Source: Rhinopomastus cyanomelas
Lineage: Eukaryota; Chordata; Aves; Bucerotiformes; Rhinopomastidae
NCBI GenBank assembly: GCA_013400115.1
Contig: VXBP01008284.1
Span: 47,902-111,901 of the forward strand
Reading direction: 5' to 3'
DNA length: 64,000 nucleotides
The notes under the pieces were generated by a model that was not told the origin of the DNA, did not search any database, and worked only from the letters and a program-made list of their open reading frames with translations. Positions 24,960-36,284 of this stretch are shown here, piece by piece. A program made the position numbers and the translations under genes. Numbering within the stretch: the stretch's first letter is position 1; each line of letters opens with the position of its first letter.

Positions 24960-25900
24960 TGCAAAACCCAGCAGGGCTGATGGAGCCAGTTGGGTTTGCA
25001 GCTCAGGTGTGGTACAAGGGTTGAAAGGACCTTTTTGGATTGTGGAGTCAAATAGGTGACATCTGGAGAACCCTCGTGTTGGGTTTGCAGGGCAAGGTCT
25101 TCCTAGTTGAAGGGCTGCAGGGGTTGCTTCAATGAGTAGCTGTGAGAAGTTTCCCTCATGTTCAACAGAGCCAGCACTGGCCAGGGCCAAGCCCATCAGC
25201 AACAGAGGTAGAATCTCTGGGATAACAGGTTTAGAAGCTGGAAAAGAACCCTGCAGCCAGAAAAGAGCGAGAACATGTTAGAGGGACAGATCTGCAGATG
25301 TCAAGGTCAGGGAAGGAGTTGGAGGTGCTCCAGGTGCTGGAGTAGAGACTCCCCTGCCAGCCATGGTGAAGATCAGGGTGAAGCAGGTTGTGCTTCTCCA
25401 GCCTGTTGAGGTTAGTGGTAGAGCGGATTCACCCACAGCCCATGATGGTCCACAGTGGAGCAGATCTCCACCTTCAGCCTATGCTCAGTCCTATAGCACA
25501 GCAGGTGGATGTTTGATTTGTGAAGAACTGCAGCCTGTGGGAAGGACCCACATTGGCAAAGGTTGGGAAGGACTCTCACATGGAACGGACCCCACATCAG
25601 CGTACGAGAAGAGTGTGAGGAGTCCTCCACTGAGAAGGAAGGAGCAGCAGAGACAACGTGTGATAACCTGACCACAACCCCTATACTATACCCACACCCT
25701 TCCATGCTGCTCAGTGGAAGAAGGTGAAGAAACAGTGAGTGGAGTTGAGTCTAGGAAGAAGGGAGGGGTGAGGGAAAATGTTTTGAGATTTGGGGTTCTT
25801 TCTCATTGCCCTTCTCTGATTTCATTGTTAATTAAGCTAATTTTCCCCATGTTTTGCCCAAGATGGTAACTGCTAAGTGATCAGTCGTCGTCTTTAGTTT
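24960..25900 (+). mobile_element. Degenerate interspersed repeat, probable solo ERV-type LTR
   Basis: The segment matches my memory of a common avian repeat. Landmarks are gccaagcccatcagcaacag, a TATA-like ggataacaggtttagaag near 25219-25236, gaagagtgtgaggagtcctc, agcagcagagacaacgtgtg, and a degraded polyadenylation-like stretch (gttaattaagctaattttcc) near 25827. The order of promoter-like box, body and polyadenylation region is that of an LTR. I saw no flanking viral genes. Boundaries and family name are uncertain, and it could be another repeat class. Confidence 0.5.
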
Positions 25901-25973
25901 GGGAGCTGTTAGGGTGGGAATTTTTAATGCTTAGTGTGATTTACTTCTTGTTTGGTGAAGTACCTGATACAGC

Positions 25974-26143
25974 AAGTGGAACAGTTTGCCCAGTGAGGGG
26001 GCTGAATTGCCACCCCTAGATGTGATTCAAAGATGTGGAGATCTGGAGCTGAGGGACAGCGTTTAGCAGTGGCCTTAGGACAGTTGGGTTAGTGTTTGAA
26101 CTCCATGATGTTGAAAGTCTTTTCCAACCTGATTCTGTCATTC
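25974..26143 (+). mobile_element. CR1 LINE 3' end, signature subfamily
   Basis: aagtggaacagtttgcccag, the signature at 26022-26050, and cttttccaacctgattctgt are visible. It lies 75 bp 3' of the probable LTR. Confidence 0.88.
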
Positions 26144-26786
26144 AGGCTAATGAAGTTTCATCTATGGCTTAGATGATAAGTTGTCTTACAGTCCTGCAGC
26201 ATAGGAGAACAAGAGCGTGAAGTTTGGCTTGAGGAAGATGGAGCTTATTTCCTACCGATCTTTTTGGATTCACAATAAAGTAGTGGGGCAAATACTTTGA
26301 ACAGCAAATCCACTAGAGTCTTGCACAGCCCAGTTTCTGGGAGAGTGAAAGGTAACACCAGGATAGCTTCATCCCATCTGGAAGGGAGACAGAAGGAAAC
26401 TTTAATAGAAGAAAAACTATATTCCTGACCTACCATGAACCAAGTGATCAGATGAAAAGTTCTATTTCCAAAATACGCAAGAGATTTGTTCGTGCAGGTT
26501 ACATTGCTGTTCAATCAGCACTCATATTTATTTCCAATTTAGGCAGATATAGAGTGAAATGAGTCCTTTTTGGGGTTTTTTCCTACTCAATTTTTTTTGT
26601 AGGAGTTGTAAGAGGGAGGAGGTTTCTAAGGTAACCTACCAATAAATAAGTTTATTTCCAAAATAAGGCAAGTAAAATTTCAGGAACATGCTGTAACTTC
26701 TAGCAGGACAACATTGGAAAACACTGTGTTGAGGCTTAGTGCATCTGCGGTTGTTATCTTGGAGTGTTTTTGGCCTCTCTGTTCAA

Positions 26787-27261
26787 GAAAGAGATTCAGA
26801 TACTGGAGCAGGTTCAGAGGAGCAATGAAGCTGGGAAAGGGACTGGAGGAAAAGTCTGATGAGGAGAGGCTGTGGGAGCTGGGGTTGTTCAGCTTGGAGA
26901 AGAGGAGACTCGGGGGGGACCTTCTCCTTCTCTACAACTCCTTGAAGGGAGGCTGGACTCAGATGGTGGTCAGGCTCTTCTCCCAGGCAGCTAGTGACAG
27001 GATGAGAGGGCTGGGCCTGAAGGAGCCAGAGGAGGGTTAGGTGGGATATTAGGAAACCCTTCCTCACATGGAAAGGATGATCACAGCCTGGACTGGACTG
27101 CCCAGGACAGTGGTGGAGTCCCTACTCCTGGAGGTATTGAAGGACAGCCTGGCTGTGGCCCTTAGTGCCCTGGTGTGGCCGATGTGGTCATGTTAGGTCA
27201 TGGGCTCGGCTTGGTGACCTTAAAGATCTTTTCCAGCCTCTATAATTATGTGATTCTATGA
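26787..27261 (+). mobile_element. CR1 LINE, 475 bp
   Basis: The fragment starts in gagattcagatactggagca, includes ttcagcttggagaagaggag and ctgcccaggacagtggtgga, and ends in tataattatgtgattctatg. The 3' UTR type is shared with the minus copy at 56637. Confidence 0.92.
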
Positions 27262-27479
27262 ATGTATTCCCCTTTTTATTTGCCCAACCTCAAAATGTTG
27301 CCTCTGAATAGGGGAGTAAAATTATTTCTACAAGACCTTTTTAAAATGTAGCAAAAATACAGCGCTGTTTACATCAGTGATCGCAGCTTGGGGTGTTTCT
27401 CCATTTATGTACATCTCAACGTACTTTCTTCTGGGAGCGGAGGGAGGGAAACAGAATCGTAACCTGATTAAGTCACTTC

Positions 27480-27537
27480 ATGAATATTGATGGAGAGCAA
27501 AAATGATCATGAATATTTATGGCTAGCAAAAATTATC
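27480..27537. repeat. 29-bp tandem duplication with atgaatatt core
   Basis: Two adjacent 29-bp units, each starting atgaatatt and containing agcaaaaat, differ at four positions. The core resembles POU/homeodomain binding text. Confidence 0.9.
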
Positions 27538-27673
27538 TGCAAGCAAAAAGGAAGTTTGGGAATGGGGGCTGAGGGATTTGGGTTTTTTATTATAGAAGAT
27601 TTCCAGATCAATTTATATTAATAAATCTTGGATACAATACATGTCCCATCATTGTTTTGACCACATCACGATT

Positions 27674-27815
27674 TTGGGAACAGACTCGGCTCAGTCAGCC
27701 TTTCCTCCTCAGGGAGATGTTCTACTCCTTTCATCATCTTTGTGACTCTGTGCTGGACTCTCTCCAACAGTTGTGTCCTTCTTGAGCTGAGGGGCCCAGA
27801 ACTGGACACAATATG
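27674..27815 (-). mobile_element. CR1 LINE internal fragment
   Basis: cagcctttcctcctcaggga, gtgctggactctctcc and gaactggacacaatatg form an antisense internal piece. Neither the CR1 3' tail nor ORF2 is present. Confidence 0.85.
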
Positions 27816-29191
27816 TAGAATACATACAATTCCAGAGACCTGCAACTTGTGAGACCCCAAGGCATCATCAGTTACTTCTTGAACTCTCTAATTAAACAAC
27901 GACATCAACAATGAATTAATAGGATTATTTTTAGTGTACATTATTGTGTAACTTTATCCCTAGGGAAGAGTTCGGGTGAAAGAGCTCTGTTTTCTGTAGT
28001 GTTTGCAAACGCGTCGTGATGTAGGTGTTTTCCTGCTTTCGGGCACAGCACATTATTCCTGCTTCTCTTCAGGATGTTAAATATTTTCAGTAGGTTTTGG
28101 TGACTTGCATCAGGTAAAGATCAGCTGCACAGGCTGTCCCTGTTTTCTCTCAGCCCAGTTGAGGCTTCTTAAAGGACCTGGCTTGTGACTTTTAAGAATA
28201 AACAGTCACTGAGCAGAAGTCAGACCCTTAGCGCACTCTTAGTTTGGCCAGAACATAAACTGTGATGGTCACGACTTATTCTTAAAACTTGGCTTGTGTT
28301 GGAGTCCCCCAGGGTAATGTTTTCTTTGTAGTTCCCTGTCACCCAGAAGCATTAACTGGGAAGTTTTAGCCCATTATCCTTTATGAGCTGGTGCAAATCT
28401 GAATTCTCTGCCTTGCTTGCCAAACCGGTGGCCACCATCTCCAGATGTCTCCTCCAACCCCTCCTATTCCATGATTGTACAATCATGTGGCTGTGGCTTG
28501 AGGAAGAGGTGACAAGAATTGCGGTCTACAGTAATGAGTCGGGGGTTGGGGAACAGTTACTGGGAGGCCAGTGGGGCCATAGGTGCTTGGTTGCAGAGGT
28601 TGAAGTTAACATGGTGACAGATGCCTGGACATTATCCTGTGATGGAGAGTAGTTTGAGATGGAGACACGTTTGACCTGTGTGGGCAGGATCATCCCAGTG
28701 TGCTGGACTGCGTCCACTGTGAACCTTCAGCAGCTGAGGAGCAAAAATACTGAAGAACTTGGAGCAGATGAGAAAGGGGTTAAAAACCAAAGTGTGAAAA
28801 GTTAGATTGTAGTGTCTTGAAATGCAGCAGGATTTTTCTGGAAGGCTTTAGTCACCTGGGAAAAAAGGATCGGGTAGCTGTGTGGGAGGCAATTTGCAGG
28901 CAAGTGCACTCCTCTGCAGTAGATGGGTACATTTTAATGAGGTAAGGATATTTGCTCCGGTTTATAGGATTTGCTTTGGTCTAGAAGTCTGCGAGTCCTT
29001 GTAAGTGGACCACTTTGAGATACAATGGTCAGGTAGAAATATTTGAAGCATATAATGTGGAAACCCTCTCTTTACAACATATCTGTTGGGTCTCAGAAGC
29101 TGAGCTCTTTTCCTGAGGAGATTTTTAAGGGTAAAGCTCCTACAAAGCATGTAAAAAGCTTGGGTTTGCTTCCCTGCTATTGTAGGAGCAG
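27816..29191. other. Mostly single-copy intron
   Basis: Only the very short CR1-like tail at 28435 is recognised. A small inverted repeat (catgattgtacaatcatg) lies at 28471-28488. Confidence 0.55.
28435..28478 (+). mobile_element. CR1 LINE terminal tail, very short
   Basis: ctcctccaacccctcctatt followed by ccatgattgta resembles the last 45 bases of CR1. It is too short for certainty. Confidence 0.5.
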
Positions 29192-29296
29192 AGAGCTCTG
29201 AGCAACCTGGTCTGGGGAGATGTGTCGCTGCCCAGGACAGGGGGTTGGAACTAGATGATCTCTGAGGTCCCTTTCAACCTAAACTGTTCTGTGAAT
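29192..29296 (+). mobile_element. CR1 LINE 3' end
   Basis: ctctgagcaacctggtctgg, ggttggaactagatgatctc and the tail aaactgttctgtga are visible. Confidence 0.9.
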
Positions 29297-29890
29297 AGGG
29301 GATTTTGAGTTTTTAAACAATGATTACTTGCTGTTAAAATAACAAAGACAAAGTAAACACATCCTCGGGATGGTGAAGAAATAAACTCCCAGGGCAGTGT
29401 AAGCATCTGTCAGTCTCTAGTGCTGCTTCCTCTCTTCTCCCCAGGCCTTCAGGGAAGCTTTTTCACTCCTGCTTTAACATCTTTCAAGTTTTGAGAACTT
29501 CAGTAACGGAATTTTCTCTCTTCTCTCTCCATTGTCCACAACATAGTCGAAAGAAAAAGGGATTTCGGGGGTTATCCAGGACCTCTGTAGTTTAACTAAG
29601 TCATTTTCAGTATAGTTTTGTCTGAAAATCTCCCCTCGTGTTTTGCCTCTCTGTGAAAACATCCCCAGCAGGACAGGTCATAGGCAGCTGCTGAGGAGCA
29701 GAGTGTCGGCGCTGGGGCACCACACAGGGATGATGTACAGGGATGGTGTGCGCGGCTGGGAAAGCCAGAGAGGTCTGAAGTGAACCCCCTGTGCCACCAA
29801 GATCCTGCGCCACAAACTTTTTAATCCCATAGAAGTGGGGTGGGGTTTAGCCAATCATTCCAGAAAGCTTCAGAATTCAGATAATTATTG

Positions 29891-29945
29891 ACAGTTGGAT
29901 GTGATGATCTTGGAGGTCTCTTCCCACCTTAATGATTTTGTGATT
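29891..29945 (+). mobile_element. CR1 LINE terminal tail, short
   Basis: acagttggatgtgatgatct is followed by cttaatgattttgtgattt. It is the last CR1 piece before the CR1-free zone around the GNAL exon. Confidence 0.75.
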
Positions 29946-31020
29946 TACACCGCATTTTGCTGGGATCATGAAGTGAATGGTGGGATTACGCCCCTTTGAT
30001 ACAGAGTCAAGCTGGGCTGTGGAAGAGCAGTTTGTTAGGTTTTCTGAATTTGTGACTGACCAAAGGACTCTGATAATTTAGTTGTGGTGTAAGGAAATTA
30101 CAAAGAGCTTCTATGTTTAAGTTGAAGCACTTAATTTACCAACTTGGTTTGAGGAAAGAAAGTCAGTCATATAGTGAAGGAAATACTTATTTGTCTAACT
30201 ATTTGCCACTGGATTTTAGAAACTACAGCAAACTCACAGTTTGGCTTATAAAATGGACTCCCAGCTTTAAAACACAATGAAGATTTGGGAATGGGGGCTG
30301 AGATGGTACAGCAGGAGCTGTAGGAGCAAAGGAGCCGACAGGCAGGGTCAGATCTGCAGCTCCGTGTGTGCATTTCACACAACAGAGCTGTGGCTTCCCC
30401 ATCACCACGGACGCCTTTGATTCCTCTTTCAAATAATCCTGAGCTGAGCTTGCCAGCAGATATTTCTGGATTGGGCTGCCTGGGATAGCTGCTAGGAAAA
30501 GCCCAATGTGCCAGGCAGCTGCTCGCAGGAAGCAGCATTGAGCAAAGACTCCAGAAGTCTTGCAATCGCGTTATTACATTGCATGAGAAAATACCAAGCA
30601 GCGGAAAGTTGTGTTTTTCAGGAAAAAAAAAATTACACAATCTTTTTAAAGCCACAGCCTGCTTCCTTCTCTGGGAAGCTGGTGTTTATAAGCTGAGCGG
30701 CATTTTGCATCACTTTTATGCCCTTTCCATGACAGAAGCATAAATTCAGTTAAAAATAAAGCACACATGCTTCTAGGTAATGGGGTAAGTCGTGTGTGGG
30801 AGCAAGTCATGTGTGGGGCAAATAATTTGTGGTGAAAATTCGTCATATATGAACTGGCATGAGTTTTGAAGAGTCTTCGTTAAATTCAGCACATTTTCTT
30901 GCTGTTTTGCTAGTAACTACTGATTTTCTCTTTTTCATGGGGCACTTGATGGTTCTGCACAAGTATAAAGCATCAGGGTTAGGGGGATGGAGCAGCACTT
31001 TGGGACTGAAAAGCTTGAGA
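29946..31020. other. CR1-free intron upstream of the exon
   Basis: No repeat recognised. The 162-codon minus-strand frame at 30167-30655 is long but has no domain or splice context, and is treated as chance. Confidence 0.6.
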
Positions 31021-31055
31021 CTTGTTCTCTTATTTGTCACGTTTCCAATTTTCAG
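31021..31055 (+). other. GNAL: 3' splice site of the GNAL exon
   Basis: A pyrimidine-rich tract (cttgttctcttatttgtcac, then gtttccaattttcag) ends in AG directly before the GAA codon that opens the exon. The position matches the phase-0 exon start known for Gs-alpha family genes. Confidence 0.88.
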
Positions 31056-31153
31056 GAATTCTTCGAACATGCGAAGAAGCTCTGGGATGATGAAGGTGTC
31101 AAGGCGTGTTTCGAGAGGTCAAACGAGTATCAGCTGATTGACTGCGCACAGTA
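31056..31153 (+). CDS. GNAL: GNAL internal exon (G-olf alpha, helical domain segment)
   Basis: This 98-bp exon starts in phase 0 and ends two bases into a Tyr codon. It reads EFFEHAKKLWDDEGVKAC followed by FERSNEYQLIDCAQ and the first bases of Y. In the family this segment lies in the C-terminal part of the alpha-helical domain, just before the linker to switch I. G-olf alpha couples odorant and striatal dopamine D1/adenosine A2A receptors to adenylyl cyclase at the inner plasma membrane. KKLWDD and VKACFERS are G-olf-type choices; the GNAS paralogue has KALWED and VRACYERS at these places. The + strand flanks are a pyrimidine-rich tract ending in ttttcag and the donor TA|GTAAGT. The codon is completed by C-TTC in the next exon, which is not in the window. 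No frameshift or stop is present. An expressed retrocopy is unlikely because both splice sites are intact. Confidence 0.95.
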
Positions 31154-31159
31154 GTAAGT
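31152..31159 (+). other. GNAL: 5' splice site (donor) of the GNAL exon
   Basis: The sequence TA|GTAAGT is a consensus U1-type donor. A GT three bases earlier (31151) would leave a different phase and is a weaker match. The GTAAGT choice leaves CAG-TA, which the expected C-TTC of the next exon completes to Gln-Tyr-Phe. Confidence 0.9.
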
Positions 31160-31470
31160 GGAATTTTTATGTGGAATTACCAGCCAATAATGAAATTATC
31201 TGGATCAGGTTAGAAAACACTTCTATATTAGCAAGATCCGGATGTTTTGCAATACAGCGATTAACTACTTGATTCTCTTTATAAGCTGATCAGGCAAAAG
31301 GACTTTTTATCACATTCTGCCATTATTATACAACTAAATACTCTGCCTCAAGTATTTAGCAGCTAATAAAGAGGAGTATGAAGAGATCAAATTATTTTAA
31401 CTATCTTTATTCCACTTGAAATAGATTTGCATAAAATAATTTCAATCCAGACTATTTGAATGAAGAACCA
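31154..31470. other. Exon-proximal intron, AT-rich
   Basis: Repeat-free sequence directly downstream of the GNAL exon. It contains a perfect octamer ATTTGCAT at 31425-31432. No further exon is seen. Confidence 0.5.
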
Positions 31471-34016
31471 GTCTAAGGAAGATGCTTGGTCTAGGTTCTG
31501 AGACCCAGACAGTGCTGAAATGACTGTGTTTTCACATTCCATTACAACTTTCAAGCGATGCAAACCTGCGTTGCTGATGTATTCTGGCAGCAGGGGAATG
31601 ATAAATAGTATTTCTTTAGAGACAATGTGGTATTGTCTCCTCGATGCACAGCAAGTGAAGCAGCACGTGGTGTGTAACAGTCCTCATGCTTCAGTGGGTC
31701 CCTCTGGCTGAAAAGGGATGTGGAGTAGATTGTGAAGGTACAAAACACACTGATGAAGACAGATTAATCAGGAAACAGTCCGTTAACATGCCGGGGCTGG
31801 ACATCTCAGCTGTCCTCCGTAATAACCCAGCTCTGGGTTAGACTGACCAAAAATAACACGTTGTGTGAGCTGCTGTTGACAAAGTATATTCTCTGGCTGT
31901 TGCTGCGATGGAGGGGTGCAGAGAACACACTCCACGTGTTGTGATTTCCCTGGCTCACAGCATCACAGCTTCGTGGTACCGCTCAGTGCTTCTTTCATCT
32001 ATACTCTCTGCTCTCATTGCCAAGGCTGAAGCAGGACAAAAGAGTTTGTTACGCTTCTGCTGCAACAGGGAATTTCAGTGCTGCGGGGTCGCTGTTCCTT
32101 TTCCTTCTTTCCAGACTATTTTTGGGAAAAAGAAGGATCCAGTAATGATTCATCAGCACATGGAAGTGAGGGAAAATGATGTATGTGTAGGAAGGAACTT
32201 GGTTGACCTCAGGGGACAGAATTTACCAAAACTTGGGCATTTGAATGGTTAGAAATGGAAGCAGTGGTTGTACTCAAAGAAAACACCATAGAAAGTTGTC
32301 TTAAGTCATGATAAGTGGGTTTCCCCCCTGCTTTCACCCACCACCACCATGATACAGATGTGAGCTGAGCTTGCTGACAAGTCCAGTCTCAGTGGTTATG
32401 ATATCTGTCAGTGCATTCAAATCAGAAACTAGATTAAGAAAATAGAATTTTAAATGAATAAATTAGAAGATCAGTGATCAGTGAAAGTCAGTGAATCTCC
32501 TAGTCCTGCTTGGGGAAACAGTGCTGAAAGGACCAGGTGAAAAAGGAAGGCACTGAATTAGTGTATTAATGGTTATGTTTTCCCTCTTAAAAAAAAAAAA
32601 AGGTGTTTGTCTGCAGGCTTTGACAAGGAGAGGAATGTTAATCTCATTTTATGTCCAAAACCAAAACATAAATGCAACAAAAAGTTGCATGTAGAATGAA
32701 ATTCCCTTGTCCTGAAACAAAAAAACTAAATCCTACTACTTTTTTTTTTCCTAGAAGCTTAAAGATTATTAGGATCTTTTCTGAGTATCATCCCTCCTTG
32801 TCTTCTTTATTCAAGAGATGATTTATTATAGCAAAAAAAATAATAACACTCATGTAATTGTTCACCTTCAAGACAGTATGAAAGAGTATTTGATACTTAA
32901 ATACCTCCTGGGCTTATCTGTGCTCTCCAGCTTGGGACCTACCTGAGAATGTAGCAGCTTAAGTCACTTATCCACGTTTACAAGCTTCAGTCTTAGAGCA
33001 GAGACTTGAAACTGAGGAACAGTCAGATTGGGTGCGATCAAACAACCCTTTTCTCACTGATATTGATGGTTTAAAATGGTGAAGTTTAACTTCCCCCCCA
33101 AGGAAAATAGGGAAGGAAGGTGGTGCTGATACACCGTGGGATTTTGTAACACCTGCAGTGTTTCACTTGTACTGGCTTTGGGACTGAGCATCCCACACCG
33201 TCAGCTAGACCCTAATATTTTACTTTATAGGAAAGACAGACCGTTATCAGTAGCAAAACCTAAAAAGTCCCAATGCCTGTTAAAAATGTCATTGGGCTGC
33301 AAGTTGGGTGGTTGGCTGGAACTACTGAAAAGCATTATTAGCATGTTACACAGTCAGTTGGACTCACTGTGCAATGACTTACAAATACGGTGTGTTTTGC
33401 AATAATTTAAATTGGCTACAGTTCAGAGCTTCTATATTTTTAAAACTTAACCTAATTTTCTTTATTACTGTGGGAGAAATATTTGGCTGAAAGCAGCAGA
33501 AAGACACACAGGCAAGTGTTTTATTTACAGTGGGCCTGAAAGTCGCTCTTCCTTGATCTTAAATGCCCTTTTGAATTACCAGGTTACCGTTCCCTCATGG
33601 AGTCAAGGGGGAGGACCTGCTTCTCAGTCTGTTTGAAGAGTCTTACATGACTCTCCATGTAGTTGCACTTCTTCCAAGTGTTATGTTTGTTCATAATGTG
33701 ACAGCTGTAAGAAATCTGTGACTGAGACAGCAGTCAATGTCTCATAAGCAAAGATCTGAATTGTTCTTTATCACTAACTGCAAAGATATTTGTGTAATTC
33801 TTAGAGGGGGATGGCCATCAACCATCATTTTGTCCGTAATGACCTTCATTTATTTTTTTGACATTGATATCGTAACAGTGGCAGGTTATTGTTTTCCCTA
33901 CCTTCTGATTTAATATTTATTTATTCCATTAAATGTCAGGTTTAATTTCAGTAAGTTCTATTTAATTTACAAAGTTGATTTCGTTCAGTCATGTCTCCAT
34001 TTGACTTCCTTAGATT
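31471..34016. other. CR1-free intron downstream of the exon
   Basis: No repeats other than short A runs (32587-32600) and T runs (32741-32750). No exon recognised. Confidence 0.6.
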
Positions 34017-34112
34017 TCATAGAATCATAGAAAGAATCGTAGAATCATAAGGGATTGGAAGGGACCTCGAAAGATCATCTAGTCCAATCCCCCGGCAGAG
34101 CAGGATCACCTG
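34017..34112 (-). mobile_element. CR1 LINE 3' end, short
   Basis: Antisense tail tcatagaatcatagaaagaa is followed by aagggattggaagggacctc and gtccaatcccccgg. It is cut off just before the next, longer minus-strand copy. Confidence 0.9.
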
Positions 34113-34124
34113 ACTGGAGAAGCC

Positions 34125-34965
34125 ATGGAATCAGAGTCACTCAGGGTTGGAAGGAACCATCATCCAGTTCCAACACCCCCAGCACAGGCAGGGACACCCC
34201 ACCCTAGACCAGGCTGGCCAGAGCCCCATCCAGCCTGGCCTTAAACACCTCCAGGGATGGGGCCCCAACCACCTCCCTGGGCAACCCATTCCAGGCCTTC
34301 ACCACTCTCACGGTGAAGAACTTCCTCGTCACATCCACTCTACCCATCTCCAGCTTTGCTCCATTCCCCCTACTCCTGTCACTACCTGACATCCTAAATA
34401 GTCCCTCCCCAGCCTTTTTGTAGGCCCCCTTCAGATACTGAAAGGCCACAATAAGGTCACCTTGGAGCCTCCTCTTCTCCAGACTGAACAGCGCCAATTC
34501 TTTCAGTCTGTCCTCACAGGAGAGGTGCTCCAGCCCTCTGATCATCCTCGTGGCCCTCCTCTGCACTCACTCCAGCACATCCACATCCCTCCTGTCATAA
34601 GGGCTCCAGCACTGGACGCAGTCCTCCAGGTGGGGTCTGACCAGAGTGGAGTAGAGGGGGAGAATCACCTCCCTCGACCTGCTGGCCACACTCCTCCTGA
34701 TGCAGCCCAGGATGCGGTTTGCCCTCTGGGCGGCAAGTGCACACTGCCAGCTCATGTTGAGCCTCTTGTCCACAAGCACCCCCAAGTCCTTCTCCCCAGG
34801 GCTACTCTCCAGCCAGTCACTGCCTAGCCTTTACTTGTGCCTAGGATTGCCTCTACCCAGATGCAGGACCTTACACTTGGTTTTGTTGAACATCATGAGG
34901 TTGGACTTTGCCCACTTCTCCAGCCTGTCCAGGTCCCTCTGGATGGCATCTCTTCCCTTCAGTAG
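34125..34965 (-). mobile_element. CR1 LINE, 840 bp, end of ORF2 plus 3' UTR
   Basis: Antisense order: a 3' tail (atggaatcagagtcactcag), a 3' UTR, then the last part of ORF2. Read on the minus strand it gives phrases such as GVLVDKRLNMSWQCALAAQ (34785 downward) and LEDCVQCWSPYDRRDV, then QRRATRMIRGLEHLS. These are the usual C-terminal CR1 ORF2 phrases. The frame is nearly open in three blocks, so this copy is moderately young. It is 5'-truncated near the DLDRLEKWA block. Confidence 0.93.
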
Positions 34966-35231
34966 ATTGGTTGTGTTTGTGACAGTAAATCCTGATCTTC
35001 CTTCAGTTAACTTCAACTTATTTGAACTACTGTGATTATGTCTGTAGTCACATAGTTTATATTCGGCAAATACTCGGTCTATAAGAGACTTGGAGATTGT
35101 GGTTTAGTGCTGTCTCGTCATTGAACTGTCTAGTGTATAAATAAGAGACTATAAAATGTTTATTATTGTGCCAGAGCACACTTTTCTAGAAGCTAAATAG
35201 TCTCCTATAAGAGAAATATAGGCACTGGAGT

Positions 35232-35311
35232 AACCTTCTTCATGGAACGGGGTCATCAGGCCTTGGAACAGGCTTGCCAGAGAGGGAGTTGAATCACCGT
35301 CCTTGAATGGC
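35232..35311 (+). mobile_element. CR1 LINE internal remnant
   Basis: aggccttggaacaggcttgc and agggagttgaatcaccgtcc match the mid 3' UTR. Neither end is present. Confidence 0.72.
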
Positions 35312-35845
35312 AGGCTCGATCGATAAGGGTGGAGTTGCAGAACTGGGCACTTCTGAAAGTGAATTAAAAAGACAAAACCAGAACATCCAGTTCTCTCTCA
35401 CAGGTTGCTCAAGGTATTGTTCGGAAAAAAAAAAAAACAAAACCCCACCTACAGAGTTGAGTTTTGTCCACCTGCATCCACATGAAATGCCAGCACGTGT
35501 GTGTGCACCGGTGGCTAGGAGGATCATACTTTGGCTCAGTGAGTTCCTCGGTAGAGGAAGTTAACCCAGGATTTAAGGGAACCCTGCCCTTGGTTGATCC
35601 CAGTTTGTGTATCAGTCTTTCCCTGATAAAATGCCCCATTTCTGATAGGCTGAAGTGCTTGAGGCCTAGATTGGTCTCTAGGCAAACATTTGGGCTAATA
35701 AAACCTGATTAGGCAAGTTCTCAGGAAAGCAAACACAAGGAACGTGAGCGTGGCCAAAGAAAACCGATGTTATATTCAAGCTGGCCTACGTGGGAAAGGC
35801 ACACCTCGAGTTCTTTCTCTTTGTACTAACTCTGTCTTGGAGAAG

Positions 35846-36245
35846 GGTTTCAGCAAACTGAGGCACCTCTCCTGGGGTTAAAAGGGGCTTCAGGGTCAAC
35901 CTTCTCACTGTCTAAAACCTTCTCAATGTCTACAACCTCCTGACAGGGGTTAGGAATATGGTAGGGGTCAGTCTCTTTGCCCCAGGAACATGTGATGGGG
36001 TGAAAGAAAATGGCCTCATGCCACACCAGAGGAGGTTTAGGTTGGCCATGAGGAATAATTTCTTCCTTGAAAGCTTGTCCAGACCTGGTCCAGGCTGCCA
36101 AAGACAGTGGTGGGGTCCCTGTGTCTGGAGGCATTGAAAAGCCATGGAGATGTGGTGTAAGGATGTGGGTTAGCAGTGACCTGGCAGTGCTGGGTCCAAG
36201 GTTGGTCTTAATGACTTCAGCACATCTCATGCAGTATCATTTTCA
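35846..36245 (+). mobile_element. CR1 LINE 3' fragment, degenerate
   Basis: aggtttaggttggccatgag, tccaggctgccaaagacagt and agtgacctggcagtgctggg are visible. The end is decayed (catctcatgcagtatcattt). A local near-duplication (ctcactgtctaaaacc / ctcaatgtctacaacc) lies at 35903-35938. Confidence 0.85.
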
Positions 36246-36284
36246 AGCCCTAAAAATCCATTACAGAAGTTAGAGGCAAATTTT

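Larger units (their letters stand above)
1..31055 (+). other. GNAL: GNAL intron upstream of the recognised exon (partial)
   Basis: All sequence 5' of the exon is read as intron. I looked for the conserved upstream Gs-alpha segments (GAGESGKST P-loop, KQMRILHVNGFN, NPENQF) on the + strand and found none. The intron therefore runs off the left edge and is at least 31 kb long. It carries about half of the CR1 copies in the window. Confidence 0.75.

Noticed and set aside
30167..30655. 162-codon minus-strand open frame near the GNAL exon.
   Set aside because: No domain, signal peptide or splice context. Composition looks like translated intron.
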